Source of the DNA: Sulfuriferula plumbiphila
GTDB lineage: Bacteria > Pseudomonadota > Gammaproteobacteria > Burkholderiales > Sulfuriferulaceae
DNA length: 64,000 bases
Reading direction: 5' to 3'
Assembly (NCBI RefSeq): GCF_009938015.1
Contig: NZ_AP021884.1
Coordinates: 1,041,501-1,105,500 of the forward strand
Below are positions 1-10,279 of the stretch, one piece after another. Both the position numbers and the translations under genes were made by a program. How positions within the stretch are numbered: position 1 is the first letter of the stretch; each line of letters starts with the position of its first letter. The notes beneath the pieces are model-generated. The model saw nothing but the letters and a program-made list of their open reading frames with translations, had not been told where the DNA came from and searched no databases.

Positions 1-585
<585 letters not shown>

Positions 586-597
586 CCCGAGGTACCC

Positions 598-1239
598 ATG
601 ATTACCATAGCCCTGTCCAAAGGACGCATCTTCCAGGAAACCCTGCCGCTGCTTGAAGCCGCGGGCATCATCCCGCGCGAGGACCCGGAAAAATCGCGCA
701 AGCTGATTATCGCCACCAACCGGCCTGATGTGCGCCTCATCATCATCCGCGCCACCGACGTGCCCACTTACGTGCAATATGGCGCGGCAGACCTGGGCGT
801 GGCGGGCAGGGACGTGTTGATCGAGCACGGGGGCGAGGGCATGTACCAGCCGCTGGATTTGAACATCGCGCGCTGCAAGATGATGGTGGCGGCACATCCG
901 GCTTTCGACTACCAACAAGCCGTGCGTCAGGGCGCGCGCCTGCGCGTGGCCACCAAATATCTCAAAACCGCACGCGAATATTTCGCCGCCAAGGGCGTGC
1001 ACGTTGACCTCATCAAGCTGTATGGCTCGATGGAACTGGCACCGCTGGTCAAGCTCGCCGACGTGATTGTGGACCTGGTGAGCAGCGGCAATACCCTCAA
1101 GGCCAATGGCCTGGTGGCGGTAGCGGACATCATGGACATCAGCTCGCGTCTGGTGGTCAACCAGGCCTCGCTCAAGCTGAAGCGCGCAGAAATCCAGCCC
1201 ATGCTGGACAGCTTCGCCTCGGCCGTCGCAGCGGGCTGA
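598..1239 (+). CDS. hisG: ATP phosphoribosyltransferase, short form
   Basis: Catalyses the first step of histidine synthesis, joining ATP and PRPP. At 213 residues it is the short form (HisG-S) without the C-terminal regulatory domain. Such enzymes work in a hetero-octamer with HisZ, which is not in this window. The sequence opens with [11 protein letters not shown] and carries the PRPP-loop-like segment [14 protein letters not shown] near residue 160. An ATG start follows a ggtacc leader just after murA. Downstream come sugar transferases instead of hisD, so the his genes are not continuous here. Confidence 0.95.
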   Translation: MITIALSKGRIFQETLPLLEAAGIIPREDPEKSRKLIIATNRPDVRLIIIRATDVPTYVQYGAADLGVAGRDVLIEHGGEGMYQPLDLNIARCKMMVAAHPAFDYQQAVRQGARLRVATKYLKTAREYFAAKGVHVDLIKLYGSMELAPLVKLADVIVDLVSSGNTLKANGLVAVADIMDISSRLVVNQASLKLKRAEIQPMLDSFASAVAAG

Positions 1240-1245
1240 CGTCTG

Positions 1246-2352
1246 TTGTTGGCGACGCCCGTCAACCTGCCAGCTGATTCATCCATCCAGCGCATCCTGG
1301 TCATCAAATGGAGTGCGCTGGGCGATCTGGTGATGGCCAGCGCATTGTTTGAGGACATACGCCGCGCCTTTCCCCGCGCCGAGATACATCTAAATACCCA
1401 GCCTGCCAATCAGAAGCTGTTTGCCGCCGACACACGCTTTGCCAAAATCATCGCGCTGGATACGCGTGCCAGATCCGGCAGGCTCGGCGCCATGCTGCGC
1501 TGGCTGCGCAGCATACGTGCAGGTCGCTACGACCTGGTGGTCGATCTGCAGACCAGCGACCGCAGCCGTTTTTTGCTCGGCGTGTTGCAACTCACCGGCA
1601 TGGGTATCCGCCATCGCGTCGGCAATCATGGCTTTTGGCCATACACCATCGGGCCGGACGATCTGCCGCTGGACATTAATCCGGTGCTGCGCATGCGCGC
1701 CGCGCTTAAGCTGGCAGGCATTCCCACGCCCACCAGCCATCCGGTGCTGGCGGTGCCGGAGCATAATCGTGAGCGCGTGCAGCGTCTGCTGACGCAACAC
1801 GGTATCGCGGATGAGGACTACGCGCTGCTGTTCCCTGGCTGCCATCCGCGCGGTTACCTGAAGCGCTGGGGGGAGCAAAACTACGCCGAATTGGGCCGAT
1901 TGCTGTTGCAGGAGAGACTGGTCAGGCACATTGTCATCGCCGGCGGCCCGGATGAAGTCGGGTTGGGCAACACCCTCGCCAGCCACATTGGCACAGCGGC
2001 AGTGAATCTGTGCGGTGCCACCGAAATGCTGGACATCATTCCGCTGGCCGAGCACGCCCGCTACATCATCGGCAACGACACCGGCACCTCGCATCTGGCC
2101 GCCTGCAGCGCACGTCCGCAAGTGGTGATTTGCGGTCCTACCGATCCCACCCGCGTCAAACCGCTGGGCGACCAGGTCATCGCCATCCAGGCCGACTTGC
2201 CATGCAGCAATTGCTATCGCAAGCATTGCGCGCATCACTCGTGCATGCGCGAGGTGCGCCCGGCGCAGGTGCTGGCATTGCTCACAGTAGCGCAGGTGCA
2301 CGCCATCATCCGGGTGCCGGCCAGAATCCTTGAGGCGCTTCCCCATGCCTGA
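1246..2352 (+). CDS. glycosyltransferase family 9 (heptosyltransferase-type)
   Basis: A 368-residue GT9 protein of the ADP-heptose:LPS heptosyltransferase class, expected to act at the inner face of the cytoplasmic membrane on lipopolysaccharide core or a related glycan. The N-terminal ILVIKWSALGDLVMAS loop and the C-terminal IIGNDTGTSHLAA donor-site block are the family hallmarks. A CSNCYRKHC cysteine-rich patch near residue 325 is also present. The start is a TTG seven bases after the hisG stop; no good ATG is available before the first conserved strand. The exact acceptor sugar cannot be read from the sequence. Confidence 0.85.
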   Translation: MLATPVNLPADSSIQRILVIKWSALGDLVMASALFEDIRRAFPRAEIHLNTQPANQKLFAADTRFAKIIALDTRARSGRLGAMLRWLRSIRAGRYDLVVDLQTSDRSRFLLGVLQLTGMGIRHRVGNHGFWPYTIGPDDLPLDINPVLRMRAALKLAGIPTPTSHPVLAVPEHNRERVQRLLTQHGIADEDYALLFPGCHPRGYLKRWGEQNYAELGRLLLQERLVRHIVIAGGPDEVGLGNTLASHIGTAAVNLCGATEMLDIIPLAEHARYIIGNDTGTSHLAACSARPQVVICGPTDPTRVKPLGDQVIAIQADLPCSNCYRKHCAHHSCMREVRPAQVLALLTVAQVHAIIRVPARILEALPHA

Positions 2353-3256
2353 TCCGCGCCATATCCTGTTCGTCACCCTGAGCAACATCGGTGATGCGGT
2401 AATGACCACCCCGGTGCTGGCCGCATTGCGCGCACGCTATCCCCAGGCGCGCTTTGACATCGTCGCCGATGCGCGTTCGGCTGCCTTGTTCGAACACTTC
2501 GACGCACTGGACGAGATTATCCTCAAGCACAAAAATGTCCGCTGGCGCGACCAACTGGTCTTCGTCGCCCGGCTGCGCCGCAAGCGCTACGACCTCATCG
2601 TGGACCTGCGCACCGATGGCCTGGGCTGGCTGCTACGCGCCAAACGGCGCTTGCATAAAGTCAAGCACCACCCGCCCGAGCGCCATAGCGTGGTGCGGCA
2701 TTTCATGGCCATTGCGCCGCTGCTTGGACACATCCGGCCGCCGCCCGCTGAATTATGGATAGCGCCGGCGATCCATGCCCGTGTGGCAGCCTGGCTGCAA
2801 GTGCTGCCCGGCAAGCGCTGGCTGGCCCTTGGGCCGGGCGCCAACTGGGAAGGCAAAATCTGGCCTGCCCGGCACTTTGCTGCGCTGGCGCAGCACTGCG
2901 CCGGACAATTCGACGCCGTGATTTTTCTGGGAAGCGCGGCCGACACTGCGCGTGTGGCAGACATCGTCCGCACGCTGTCCTTGCCCTGCCTCGATCTGAC
3001 GGGCAAGAGCGGTCTGCTCGAGGCCGCTGCCGTGTTGCAGCGCGCAACCGTGTTTGTGGGGAATGACTCCGGCCTTGGCCACCTCGCCGGCGCAGTCGGT
3101 ACGCCTACGCTTACCGTATTCGGCCCGGGCGAGCCACTGCGCTATCATCCCTGGGGCGCACGGGCGCGCTGGCTGACTGCGCCGGGCAACGACCTTGCCC
3201 GGCTCGAGGTGGCGCGGGTTGCCGAACAATTGGACGATCTGCTGAGCCTTTCATGA
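2345..3256 (+). CDS. glycosyltransferase family 9 (heptosyltransferase-type)
   Basis: A second GT9 enzyme of about 303 residues, overlapping the previous one by eight bases. ATG 2345 was chosen over an upstream in-frame TTG (2330) because a gaggcg ribosome site sits seven bases before the ATG. Hallmarks are ILFVTLSNIGDAVMTTP at the N-terminus, GPGANWEGKIWP in the middle and VGNDSGLGHLAGAVGTPT near the C-terminus. It probably adds a heptose or another sugar to the same core oligosaccharide as its neighbour. The two are distinct paralogues. Confidence 0.85.
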   Translation: MPDPRHILFVTLSNIGDAVMTTPVLAALRARYPQARFDIVADARSAALFEHFDALDEIILKHKNVRWRDQLVFVARLRRKRYDLIVDLRTDGLGWLLRAKRRLHKVKHHPPERHSVVRHFMAIAPLLGHIRPPPAELWIAPAIHARVAAWLQVLPGKRWLALGPGANWEGKIWPARHFAALAQHCAGQFDAVIFLGSAADTARVADIVRTLSLPCLDLTGKSGLLEAAAVLQRATVFVGNDSGLGHLAGAVGTPTLTVFGPGEPLRYHPWGARARWLTAPGNDLARLEVARVAEQLDDLLSLS

Positions 3257-3277
3257 ACCTAAAAAAACTTAGTTCTA

Positions 3278-3405
3278 AACCACGGGTTCACGGTGGGCAC
3301 GGAGAAAGGCAATCCTGGGGCTTTTATGGCCTCACCCAACGGGTGAATACCAGGCGACCTGCTATCCGTTGTTTTTACTCCGTGTTCTCCGTGAACGCCG
3401 TGGTT
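3278..3405. repeat. imperfect inverted repeat with cacggag-type arms
   Basis: This is the only gap of the polysaccharide block. Bases 3278-3304 and 3378-3405 are imperfect reverse complements of about 27 bases. Both contain the aaccacgg and cacggag words and enclose about 73 bases with no reading frame. Repeats with this wording are scattered in many proteobacterial genomes, so a dispersed element or transcript-end structure is likely. It separates the GT9 pair from the next gene set. Confidence 0.5.
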
Positions 3406-3422
3406 AACTGCTTTTTTCCAGG

Positions 3423-4499
3423 ATGAACATCCACTCCCTGCACATTATCGGCAGCAGGCAATCCGGCGGCGCCGAGCGTTTCTATGCGCGTCTGGTGAAC
3501 GCGCTGGCGCAGTGCGGCGGGCGTGTCACCAGCATCACGCCGCCGGGCAGTGCGATCAATGCCGAACTCAATGCCAACGTGCAGCAGCGGCACCTGCCGT
3601 TGCGCAGTGTGTGGGACTTGCCTTCACGCTGGAAAATCGGCATGACTGCCCGCACCGGGGACGCTGACATCGTGCAGACCTACATGGGGCGTGCCACTCG
3701 CCTGACGCATTTCAAGCCGGGGAAAAAGCCTGTGCACGTGGCGCGTCTGGGCGGTTATTACGACCTCAAGGGCTACCGCCACGCCCATGCCTGGGTAGGC
3801 AACACCCACGGCATTTGCGATTACCTCATCCAGCATGGACTGCCTGCGCAGCGGGTGTTCCATATCGGCAATTTCGTTGAGCCGGGCGCGCCGCTCAGTG
3901 CCACGGAGCAAGTCATACACCGCCAGGCGCTGGGCGTGCCGCACGATGCCTGGGTCGTGTCGGCAGTGGGACGCCTGCACCCCAACAAAGGCATGGCGGA
4001 TTTGCTCGACGCTTTTCATCTGCTGCCCGCGCAGCTGGCAGGCCGCCCATTGCACCTGGCGATTGCGGGCGACGGTCCGCTGCGTGCTGCGCTGCACCAG
4101 CACGCGGCGCAGCTGGGCATCAGTGACCGCGTACACTGGCTGGGCTGGCAGGCCGACCCCGCGCCGGTATATCGCAGCGCAGATGTGTTTGTCTGTCCGT
4201 CGCGGCATGAACCGCTGGGCAACGTGATTCTGGAAGCCTGGGCACAGGGTGTGGCGGTGGTGTCCACGCGCAGCCAGGGCGCGCAGGAACTGATTGAGGA
4301 TGGCGTGGATGGCGTGCTCACCCCGGTAGGGGATGCCGCTGCCATGGCCGGCGCGATACGCGCGCTGATAGGGGATGAAAGCGCTTGTGGCAGGCTTGCC
4401 GCGCAAGCGCGTCATAAGCTTGCGCAGCAGTTTTCGGAAGCCGGAATCGTGGGCGAATATACCGCACTGTATCAACACCTGCTGGCGGCGCTGCGCTGA
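3423..4499 (+). CDS. glycosyltransferase family 4 (group 1)
   Basis: A 358-residue GT-B fold retaining glycosyltransferase. The N-terminal acceptor domain contains the GSRQSGGAERFYARL loop. The C-terminal donor domain has AVGRLHPNKGMADLL near residue 180 and the E-x7-E type donor site around SRHEPLGNVILEAWAQG near residue 262. The stop overlaps the asparagine-synthase start by one base (tgatg), so the two are translationally coupled. A role in extending the lipopolysaccharide core or O-chain is inferred from neighbours; the sugar is not known. Confidence 0.85.
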   Translation: MNIHSLHIIGSRQSGGAERFYARLVNALAQCGGRVTSITPPGSAINAELNANVQQRHLPLRSVWDLPSRWKIGMTARTGDADIVQTYMGRATRLTHFKPGKKPVHVARLGGYYDLKGYRHAHAWVGNTHGICDYLIQHGLPAQRVFHIGNFVEPGAPLSATEQVIHRQALGVPHDAWVVSAVGRLHPNKGMADLLDAFHLLPAQLAGRPLHLAIAGDGPLRAALHQHAAQLGISDRVHWLGWQADPAPVYRSADVFVCPSRHEPLGNVILEAWAQGVAVVSTRSQGAQELIEDGVDGVLTPVGDAAAMAGAIRALIGDESACGRLAAQARHKLAQQFSEAGIVGEYTALYQHLLAALR

Positions 4500-6298
4500 T
4501 GTGCGGCATTGCGGGCATTTATTCGGTGTCGGCAGCGGTGCCGCAAGCAGCCCTCACGCAATTGGCTGCAGCGCTGCGCCACCGCGGACCGGATGCGACC
4601 GGCTATCACCAGACCGCCAGGCTGGGCCTGGTGCATACCCGGCTGTCCATCATCGATCTGGCCGGCGGCAACCAGCCGCTGTATACCCGGGATCGCCGGC
4701 TGTGCGTGGTGGCCAACGGCGAAATCTACAACCACATCGAATTGCGCGCCACGCTGGAAGCGCGCGGCCATGTATTCAGCACGCACTCCGACTGCGAAAC
4801 CATCCTCCATGCCTACCGCGAGTACGGCGATGATTTCGTCCGGCATCTGTTCGGCATGTTTGCCTTCGCGCTGTATGACGTGACACGCGACCGCCTGTTG
4901 CTGGCGCGCGACCGGCTCGGCATCAAGCCGCTGTTCATCATGGCGGATAGCGCGGGTGTCGGGTTCGCCTCCGAAATCAAAGCGCTGTTGCCGGCAGGCG
5001 CGCCCGCGCACATCGAGCCTGATGCGCTGCTGCAATACTTCCACAGCAATTTCATCAGTGGTGCGCGCACCATTGTCGCCGGCATCGAAAAAGTATTGCC
5101 CGGCGAGCTGGTGGAAGTGCGCGACGGCCGCATTACCTCACGCAGCCGCTACTGGCAATTAAGCGACGTTGAGCCGCTGGAAATTTCCTACGCCGAGGCG
5201 GCACGCCGTTTCGACGATCTGATGGCGACCGTGGTGCAGCAGCATCTGCGCGCCGACGTGCCGTTCGGCGTGTTTCTCTCCGGCGGCGTGGATTCTTCCA
5301 CGCTGGTGGCGCTGATCCGCCGTTACAGCGACCAGCCGCTGCATACCTATTCGGTGGGATTTCCCGGCGCGGCGGTGAATAACGAGCTTGCCGCTGCGCG
5401 CCGCGTTGCCGAGCAATTCCACACCGGGCATACCGAGCTGGCTCTGAGCGAGCGCGATCTGCTCGCGGTGCTCAATGACACCATTGCGGTATCGGGCGAG
5501 CTGATGGCCGACTACGCCAATTTGCCCACCTGGCTGCTCGCCCGGCGCGCCAGCCAGGACGTCAAAGTGGTGCTGTCAGGTGAAGGGGGGGATGAAGTAT
5601 TCGCAGGCTACGGACGCTATCGCGCACCCCGCATCAGGCGGCTGTGGCAAGCGCTGCAACACCCAGGCAGCGGCGGTTACCGCACCCGCGGGTTGGCAAA
5701 ATCAGTGTCTGTTACGGATTTGTTCAATGGCGGTGACGCGGAACGCATCGCCCGCGCTCCATTCATACAGGCCTGGCGTGAAGCCAACCCGCGCTGGAGT
5801 GATCTGGTGCGCATGCAATACACCGACGTTGCGACCTGGCTCGCCGACGACCTGCTGGTGAAAGCCGACCGCATGATGATGGCGCATGGCGTGGAAGGGC
5901 GCGTGCCGTTCCTCGACCACCGCGTGGTGGAATTCGGCCTGGCGCTACCGGACCGGCTCAAGGTGGAAGGCCGCACCGGCAAGGTGTTCCTGCGCCGCTG
6001 GGCCGAGCAGTTCCTGCCCAGGGATCATCTGTGGAGCAAGAAGAAAGGCTTCACCGTGCCGGTCAGGGAATGGCTGCGCGGTGAGCGTATGGTGCAGCTT
6101 GGCGCGGCTTGTCATGGCCATGCGGCGTTCCAGGCAATGCGTGCTGCGCCGCTGGCACGGCTGATTGGCCGTCAATCCCGCACTGGAGATGAAACCATCT
6201 TTGTCTGGGCATTACTTCAGTACGGTTTGTGGCACGAGCGCTTCGTGCAGGGGGGGGCGGGGGTGTTGCATGATTGGGTGGATGCAGGAACACATTAG
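4499..6298 (+). CDS. asnB: asparagine synthase-type glutamine amidotransferase
   Basis: A 599-residue two-domain enzyme. The N-terminal class II glutaminase domain begins MCGIAGIYS, and Cys2 becomes the nucleophile after Met removal. The C-terminal synthetase domain has the ATP pyrophosphatase loop FLSGGVDSS near residue 261. The length is slightly above the 550-residue E. coli AsnB and fits the version found in polysaccharide clusters, which may amidate a sugar acid or work on another carboxylate. Free asparagine synthesis is the alternative. It is coupled to the upstream glycosyltransferase and converges on the ligase gene, with a four-base overlap. Confidence 0.88.
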   Translation: MCGIAGIYSVSAAVPQAALTQLAAALRHRGPDATGYHQTARLGLVHTRLSIIDLAGGNQPLYTRDRRLCVVANGEIYNHIELRATLEARGHVFSTHSDCETILHAYREYGDDFVRHLFGMFAFALYDVTRDRLLLARDRLGIKPLFIMADSAGVGFASEIKALLPAGAPAHIEPDALLQYFHSNFISGARTIVAGIEKVLPGELVEVRDGRITSRSRYWQLSDVEPLEISYAEAARRFDDLMATVVQQHLRADVPFGVFLSGGVDSSTLVALIRRYSDQPLHTYSVGFPGAAVNNELAAARRVAEQFHTGHTELALSERDLLAVLNDTIAVSGELMADYANLPTWLLARRASQDVKVVLSGEGGDEVFAGYGRYRAPRIRRLWQALQHPGSGGYRTRGLAKSVSVTDLFNGGDAERIARAPFIQAWREANPRWSDLVRMQYTDVATWLADDLLVKADRMMMAHGVEGRVPFLDHRVVEFGLALPDRLKVEGRTGKVFLRRWAEQFLPRDHLWSKKKGFTVPVREWLRGERMVQLGAACHGHAAFQAMRAAPLARLIGRQSRTGDETIFVWALLQYGLWHERFVQGGAGVLHDWVDAGTH

Positions 6299-7575
6299 CC
6301 GTTTTCAGGTTCATTTGCCAGTGTCGCGCAATACGACGCAACCAGCCACCACACCAGCGCCGACAAAATGCTGCCATAAAATGCGATGCCCGCATTCACC
6401 GGCAGGGTCGCCACCAGCACCGACAGCCCCAGCGGTACGGCGTACGTATTGCCGGCGCGCATCGCCTGCCAGGTGCGGCGTAGCAGCAGAACCAGGAACG
6501 CCACGAAGCCCAGCAGGCCGATCACACCGGTCTCGACCAGAATTTCCAGGGTGATCTGGTGCGGATGGGTGGGGCCGGAGGTCGGGTTGACCTTCATGAA
6601 AGGGTCATCCGGATCGGCATATTGAGGATAGATGTAACGAAACCCGCGCGCGCCGATACCGTTCAACCAGTGGTCTTTGGCTATCTTGATCGCTGTGTGC
6701 CAGATCGGCAGGCGGATGCTGGTCGCCTCGTCCATTTTTTCATAATTGCCACTGAACAGGCCGGCTGTGACTCGCAGCTTGTTTTGCAGGGGAGGGTAAG
6801 TAGCAATCAGTGCCCCGATTGACGCGGCACACAGCAAGACAATCAGGATTGCCCGGCCTAAATGACGTCTGGGTGCCGTGAAATGGGCATACACGGCAAA
6901 CCCTACCATCCCCGCTGCATACATTCCCCATGCGGCGCGGCTGCCCGACAGCAGAATCACCGCGGTGTAAGGTGCCAATGCCAGCCAGTACCAGCCGCTT
7001 GAGCGTGCGGCGCGGCGGCGAATGACTTCAAAATATACTGGCGCCAGTACCGCCACAATGAGTCCCATGGTGAGCTTGGCAAACGGACCGGTGATACGGC
7101 CACCAGCGGACTTATAGCCGAATACATCATGGCCGATAGCTGCCTGGAGTAGCGCATCGGCGACCCAGAAACTCAGTAATAGGGTGATGGCTATAAACAG
7201 TTTGCGGCGGTTTGCCTCATCCCGCAGTGCATACAATGCAAAAACACCGGCCAGCGGAAAGCGCACAAAAGCCAGTGCAGTGCTGGCTGCGCGCTCGAAA
7301 TACACCGCGTCCGGCAGAGCAGTCACCAGCGGCAGCCAGATGCAGACGAACAGCAGCAGCAACCAGCGTATCGAGGGGTGCCGCCAGATGGCCCGTCCAT
7401 CCTTGAACATCAGCGCAATGCCGCCGAAAGTCATCAATGCCAGCGGCACCTCAAAGCCCTTGCCAAGCGGCATGGCGAAAACAAAAGCGGCGATCAGCCA
7501 CCAGCCGTGTTGGCGCACGGCGTGTGCAAATGATCCGGCGGGGGTGGACAGGGCAGCAGGTTCAGAGGAAGTCAT
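6295..7575 (-). CDS. O-antigen ligase/polymerase family membrane protein
   Basis: About 426 residues with roughly ten to twelve hydrophobic spans and a large periplasmic loop, the layout of WaaL/Wzy proteins. The THPHQITLEILVETGVIGLLG block near the C-terminus is the Wzy_C/O-antigen-ligase signature, including the His thought to take part in glycan transfer. ATG 7575 is preferred to an upstream TTG (7596) because it overlaps the end of the preceding gene by only 14 bases. It would join O-chains to lipid A-core in the periplasm; polymerase activity cannot be excluded. Confidence 0.85.
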   Translation of the reverse strand: MTSSEPAALSTPAGSFAHAVRQHGWWLIAAFVFAMPLGKGFEVPLALMTFGGIALMFKDGRAIWRHPSIRWLLLLFVCIWLPLVTALPDAVYFERAASTALAFVRFPLAGVFALYALRDEANRRKLFIAITLLLSFWVADALLQAAIGHDVFGYKSAGGRITGPFAKLTMGLIVAVLAPVYFEVIRRRAARSSGWYWLALAPYTAVILLSGSRAAWGMYAAGMVGFAVYAHFTAPRRHLGRAILIVLLCAASIGALIATYPPLQNKLRVTAGLFSGNYEKMDEATSIRLPIWHTAIKIAKDHWLNGIGARGFRYIYPQYADPDDPFMKVNPTSGPTHPHQITLEILVETGVIGLLGFVAFLVLLLRRTWQAMRAGNTYAVPLGLSVLVATLPVNAGIAFYGSILSALVWWLVASYCATLANEPENG

Positions 7576-8578
7576 GCGGGGTTTCCTGGTGGGCAATTAG
7601 CGTGGTAACAAGTTGCCTGCTGGCAGTGTTTGCGGCTGGCGACAACCAGTCCGCAAGTATCGTGAGCAGGCGATGGTAATAAGTATGTTCGGTCAAGGCG
7701 CGTGTACGCGCCCGTTGCGCGATGCTGACGGCGGCATCAGGATGCGCCAGCAGATATTTTACTCGTTCCCCCATTTGCGCGGGAGTGTGGCTGACCAGCA
7801 TCTGGGTGCCTGGCTCGAAATATTGCGCGAGTCCATCCCGATAATCAACTACCTGCGGGATGCCGTAAGCTGCGCATTCGAAACTGCGCATATTGGTACC
7901 GTGCCGCACCACCTGGGCGTGAATGTTGAGCGAGACACGATGACACGCATAGACTTCCCCCATTTTTGAGTTGGCGAACGCGGGCCGAAACAGTTGCGGG
8001 TGCTGCCAGAAAAGACGTGTGCGCAGGAAATAATTGCCGTATACCAGCGGTCGTACGCCTGATGCAATCAGACCGTTCAGCCAGACGTCGCGCTGACTAT
8101 CCTTGTTGCCAATAAAACAGCAGCCTTGCGGATTGTCCGCAGCCGGGGCAGGGCGATGTACCTTGGGGTGGCAGGCAAACGCCAGTTCCCCTTGGTAGCG
8201 TGCCGGATCGATGACCTTGAGCAAGTCTTCCGCATAACCCGCATCCGAGAGATAAATACGCTCAAAAGGGACGCAATCGCCCACTGAAAGCGTAGGTGCA
8301 TCGGTCAGCCAGAGTATGTGTTTGCGATCGCTGCGTAATTTCCTGAACGCAGGAATGTGGTTGATGAACAGCGCGATGTCATAATCAGTGGCGTTGATGC
8401 GCGCCACCCGCTCGCCCAGCCATTTGCGCTTGTCCAGACGGTAGGCCAGATAGTCGGCAAGGCTGTCGGGGTAGGTGGTCATCCACTGCGCCTGTCCGGA
8501 GAACAAGTCTTGCAAGGCATCGAACACGTATTGCGCAAGTCCGCCTTTCCAGGGTTTGGCGACCAGCACTATTTTCAT
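7562..8578 (-). CDS. CgeB-type glycosyltransferase
   Basis: A 338-residue protein with a GT-B-like layout. It has the short N-terminal MKIVLVAKPWKGGLAQ segment, a middle region reading ILWLTDAPT, and a C-terminal glycosyl-transferase 1_2 domain with RSFECAAYGIPQVVDYRDG near residue 228. That last block resembles the CgeB/spore-maturation-like family, in which the EAxACG-type motif binds donor sugar. It is the middle gene of three leftward polysaccharide genes. Substrate unknown. Confidence 0.7.
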   Translation of the reverse strand: MKIVLVAKPWKGGLAQYVFDALQDLFSGQAQWMTTYPDSLADYLAYRLDKRKWLGERVARINATDYDIALFINHIPAFRKLRSDRKHILWLTDAPTLSVGDCVPFERIYLSDAGYAEDLLKVIDPARYQGELAFACHPKVHRPAPAADNPQGCCFIGNKDSQRDVWLNGLIASGVRPLVYGNYFLRTRLFWQHPQLFRPAFANSKMGEVYACHRVSLNIHAQVVRHGTNMRSFECAAYGIPQVVDYRDGLAQYFEPGTQMLVSHTPAQMGERVKYLLAHPDAAVSIAQRARTRALTEHTYYHRLLTILADWLSPAANTASRQLVTTLIAHQETPHDFL

Positions 8579-8665
8579 CGGGAGCGAGCTGGTTTAATTT
8601 CTATGTCATTCATCATGCTGGATTTATCCGGGCCAAATTGGCTCATGTCTGAATTGAACCGGCAG

Positions 8666-9796
8666 TCAATTCACAACTGCGAGATAAAGTGCCATGGTTT
8701 TTTCCAGCATCGCCGCCAAAGGGTAAGCGCCAGAATCCGCAACCACAACCGGCTGTTCCAGTAATCCGGTAACACGTTCAACCAGTGCGTTCATGTTACC
8801 CAGTTCAACCAGCCCGGCAGGATAGGCTGTCGCGAGTATCTCTCCCACGCCGCCGTGATTATACCCGACCACCGGCGTGTCCAGACGCAGCGCCTCCAGC
8901 ACCGTGCGGCCAAACGACTCCGGTTTGCTGGACAGTGAAAGCACCATGTCCGACACCGCAAACACTTCGCGCATGTCGCTGCGATGACCGGTAAACGTGA
9001 TGTCGCCAGCCAGCCCCCGTGCTGCCACGGCCTGGTGCAGTTCGCGCGCGTAGGCCCGGCGCCTGGGGTCTTCGCCGCCCACGATCAGACCATGTACCGG
9101 CAGTCCATATTGTTTCAGGCGGGCGATGAGTTCAATGAAAGCTTCGTGGCCTTTCAGCCGGGTCAGACGGCCAGGCAGGGTGAGGATATGTTTGCCAATG
9201 AGCTGCGGGTACTGCGCGCGCCATGCGGTCAGCCAGTCTGGTGCGGGCTGGTAAGCGTAAGGAAATTCCGCCGCGTCCACGCCCCGGTAAATGACCTCGA
9301 TGCGGCTGGGATCGTTATCAGGATAATTGCGCAGGATGTAGTCGCGGATGGTGTTGGAGACGGCGATGATGCGCTCGCCTTTCAGCATCACTTTGCTGTA
9401 GCGGTTGACCGAATACAGCCCGTGCACCGTGGTGACCAGTCGCGGCCGGGTGGTTGGGTCCATGCCGCGCCAGGCCAGATAAGCTATCCACCCCGGCATG
9501 CGTGAGCGCACATGCAGGATGTCTACCTCGTGCTCCACCAAAAAACACCGCAGGCGCGGTACCAGGCACAGCGTGAACAGCGATTTCTTCCCCACCGGCC
9601 AGGTGAAATGCGCCGCGCCTTCTGCTTCCAGTTGAGCCACCATGCGCCCGCCCGCCGACATCACCAGCGCACGATGTCCGTGCTGCACCAGATGGCGCGC
9701 CACTTCCAGCGTGCCGCGTTCCACCCCGCCGCCCTGAAGGGCGGGGAGGATTTGCAGGACAGTCAGGGGTTTGTTCGGGGTCAACTGCTTATCCAT
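8666..9796 (-). CDS. glycosyltransferase family 4 (group 1)
   Basis: A 376-residue GT4 enzyme. The LPALQGGGVERGTLEVARHL acceptor loop is at the N-terminus, TLPGRLTRLKGHEAFIE opens the donor domain near residue 207, and the donor carboxylate motif SKPESFGRTVLEALR lies near residue 290. It is the first gene of the leftward polysaccharide set; the 87 bases to the next gene hold no reading frame. It probably adds a sugar to the lipopolysaccharide core or O-unit. Confidence 0.85.
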   Translation of the reverse strand: MDKQLTPNKPLTVLQILPALQGGGVERGTLEVARHLVQHGHRALVMSAGGRMVAQLEAEGAAHFTWPVGKKSLFTLCLVPRLRCFLVEHEVDILHVRSRMPGWIAYLAWRGMDPTTRPRLVTTVHGLYSVNRYSKVMLKGERIIAVSNTIRDYILRNYPDNDPSRIEVIYRGVDAAEFPYAYQPAPDWLTAWRAQYPQLIGKHILTLPGRLTRLKGHEAFIELIARLKQYGLPVHGLIVGGEDPRRRAYARELHQAVAARGLAGDITFTGHRSDMREVFAVSDMVLSLSSKPESFGRTVLEALRLDTPVVGYNHGGVGEILATAYPAGLVELGNMNALVERVTGLLEQPVVVADSGAYPLAAMLEKTMALYLAVVN

Positions 9797-9946
9797 TATT
9801 ATTTATAGAAGCTTCATTGGGCGAAACAATTCACAATGCATTTTTTGATATGCTCGCTGAGTTATGCGCCTCTCGATAGGGCATGGCACAACGGCATGAG
9901 GCACCTCCAATCAGGCGTGTTAAGATAATACACATCTGGAGGCAGA

Positions 9947-10279
9947 ATGTCGAAACAAAACAAGGAAATCCTGCTTGAGCAGGAGCGGTTCGAACTCAAA
10001 TCCAAATCGGGTGGCGGGCTATTGAGATATGAGGTCTGGGGCGCTGTCGAGGGCGGTAAGACGGTGGTGACGCGGTACAATCTGGCCTACATTAACCACG
10101 CGATTTATCAGGGCGATAATGGGCGTGTTCTCGGTTTTGACAATGCCCACAATTACCACCACCGGCATTACATGGGTGAGATTGAAGTAGTCGAATTCAT
10201 CAGTTATGAAGCAATACAAGAAAGGTTCCAGCAAGAGTGGCTGGAAATTGTTAACCAGACACGAGGCATAAAACCATGA
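9947..10279 (+). CDS. TumE-like (DUF6516) toxin-type protein
   Basis: A 110-residue soluble protein with the pattern of DUF6516 (named TumE in toxin-antitoxin annotation): a charged N-terminal strand region, then YEVWG, a Tyr/His-rich GFDNAHNYHHRHYMGE block near residue 65, and a C-terminal helix. A GGAGG ribosome site lies just before ATG. It overlaps the next gene, a helix-turn-helix protein, by four bases (atga), the standard toxin-antitoxin arrangement. The molecular target is not evident from the sequence. Confidence 0.65.
   Translation: MSKQNKEILLEQERFELKSKSGGGLLRYEVWGAVEGGKTVVTRYNLAYINHAIYQGDNGRVLGFDNAHNYHHRHYMGEIEVVEFISYEAIQERFQQEWLEIVNQTRGIKP

Noticed and set aside
1390..2409. 339-codon minus-strand frame opposite the first GT9 gene
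   Set aside because: The plus strand carries the GT9 motifs; the minus frame has no domain and crosses two real genes.
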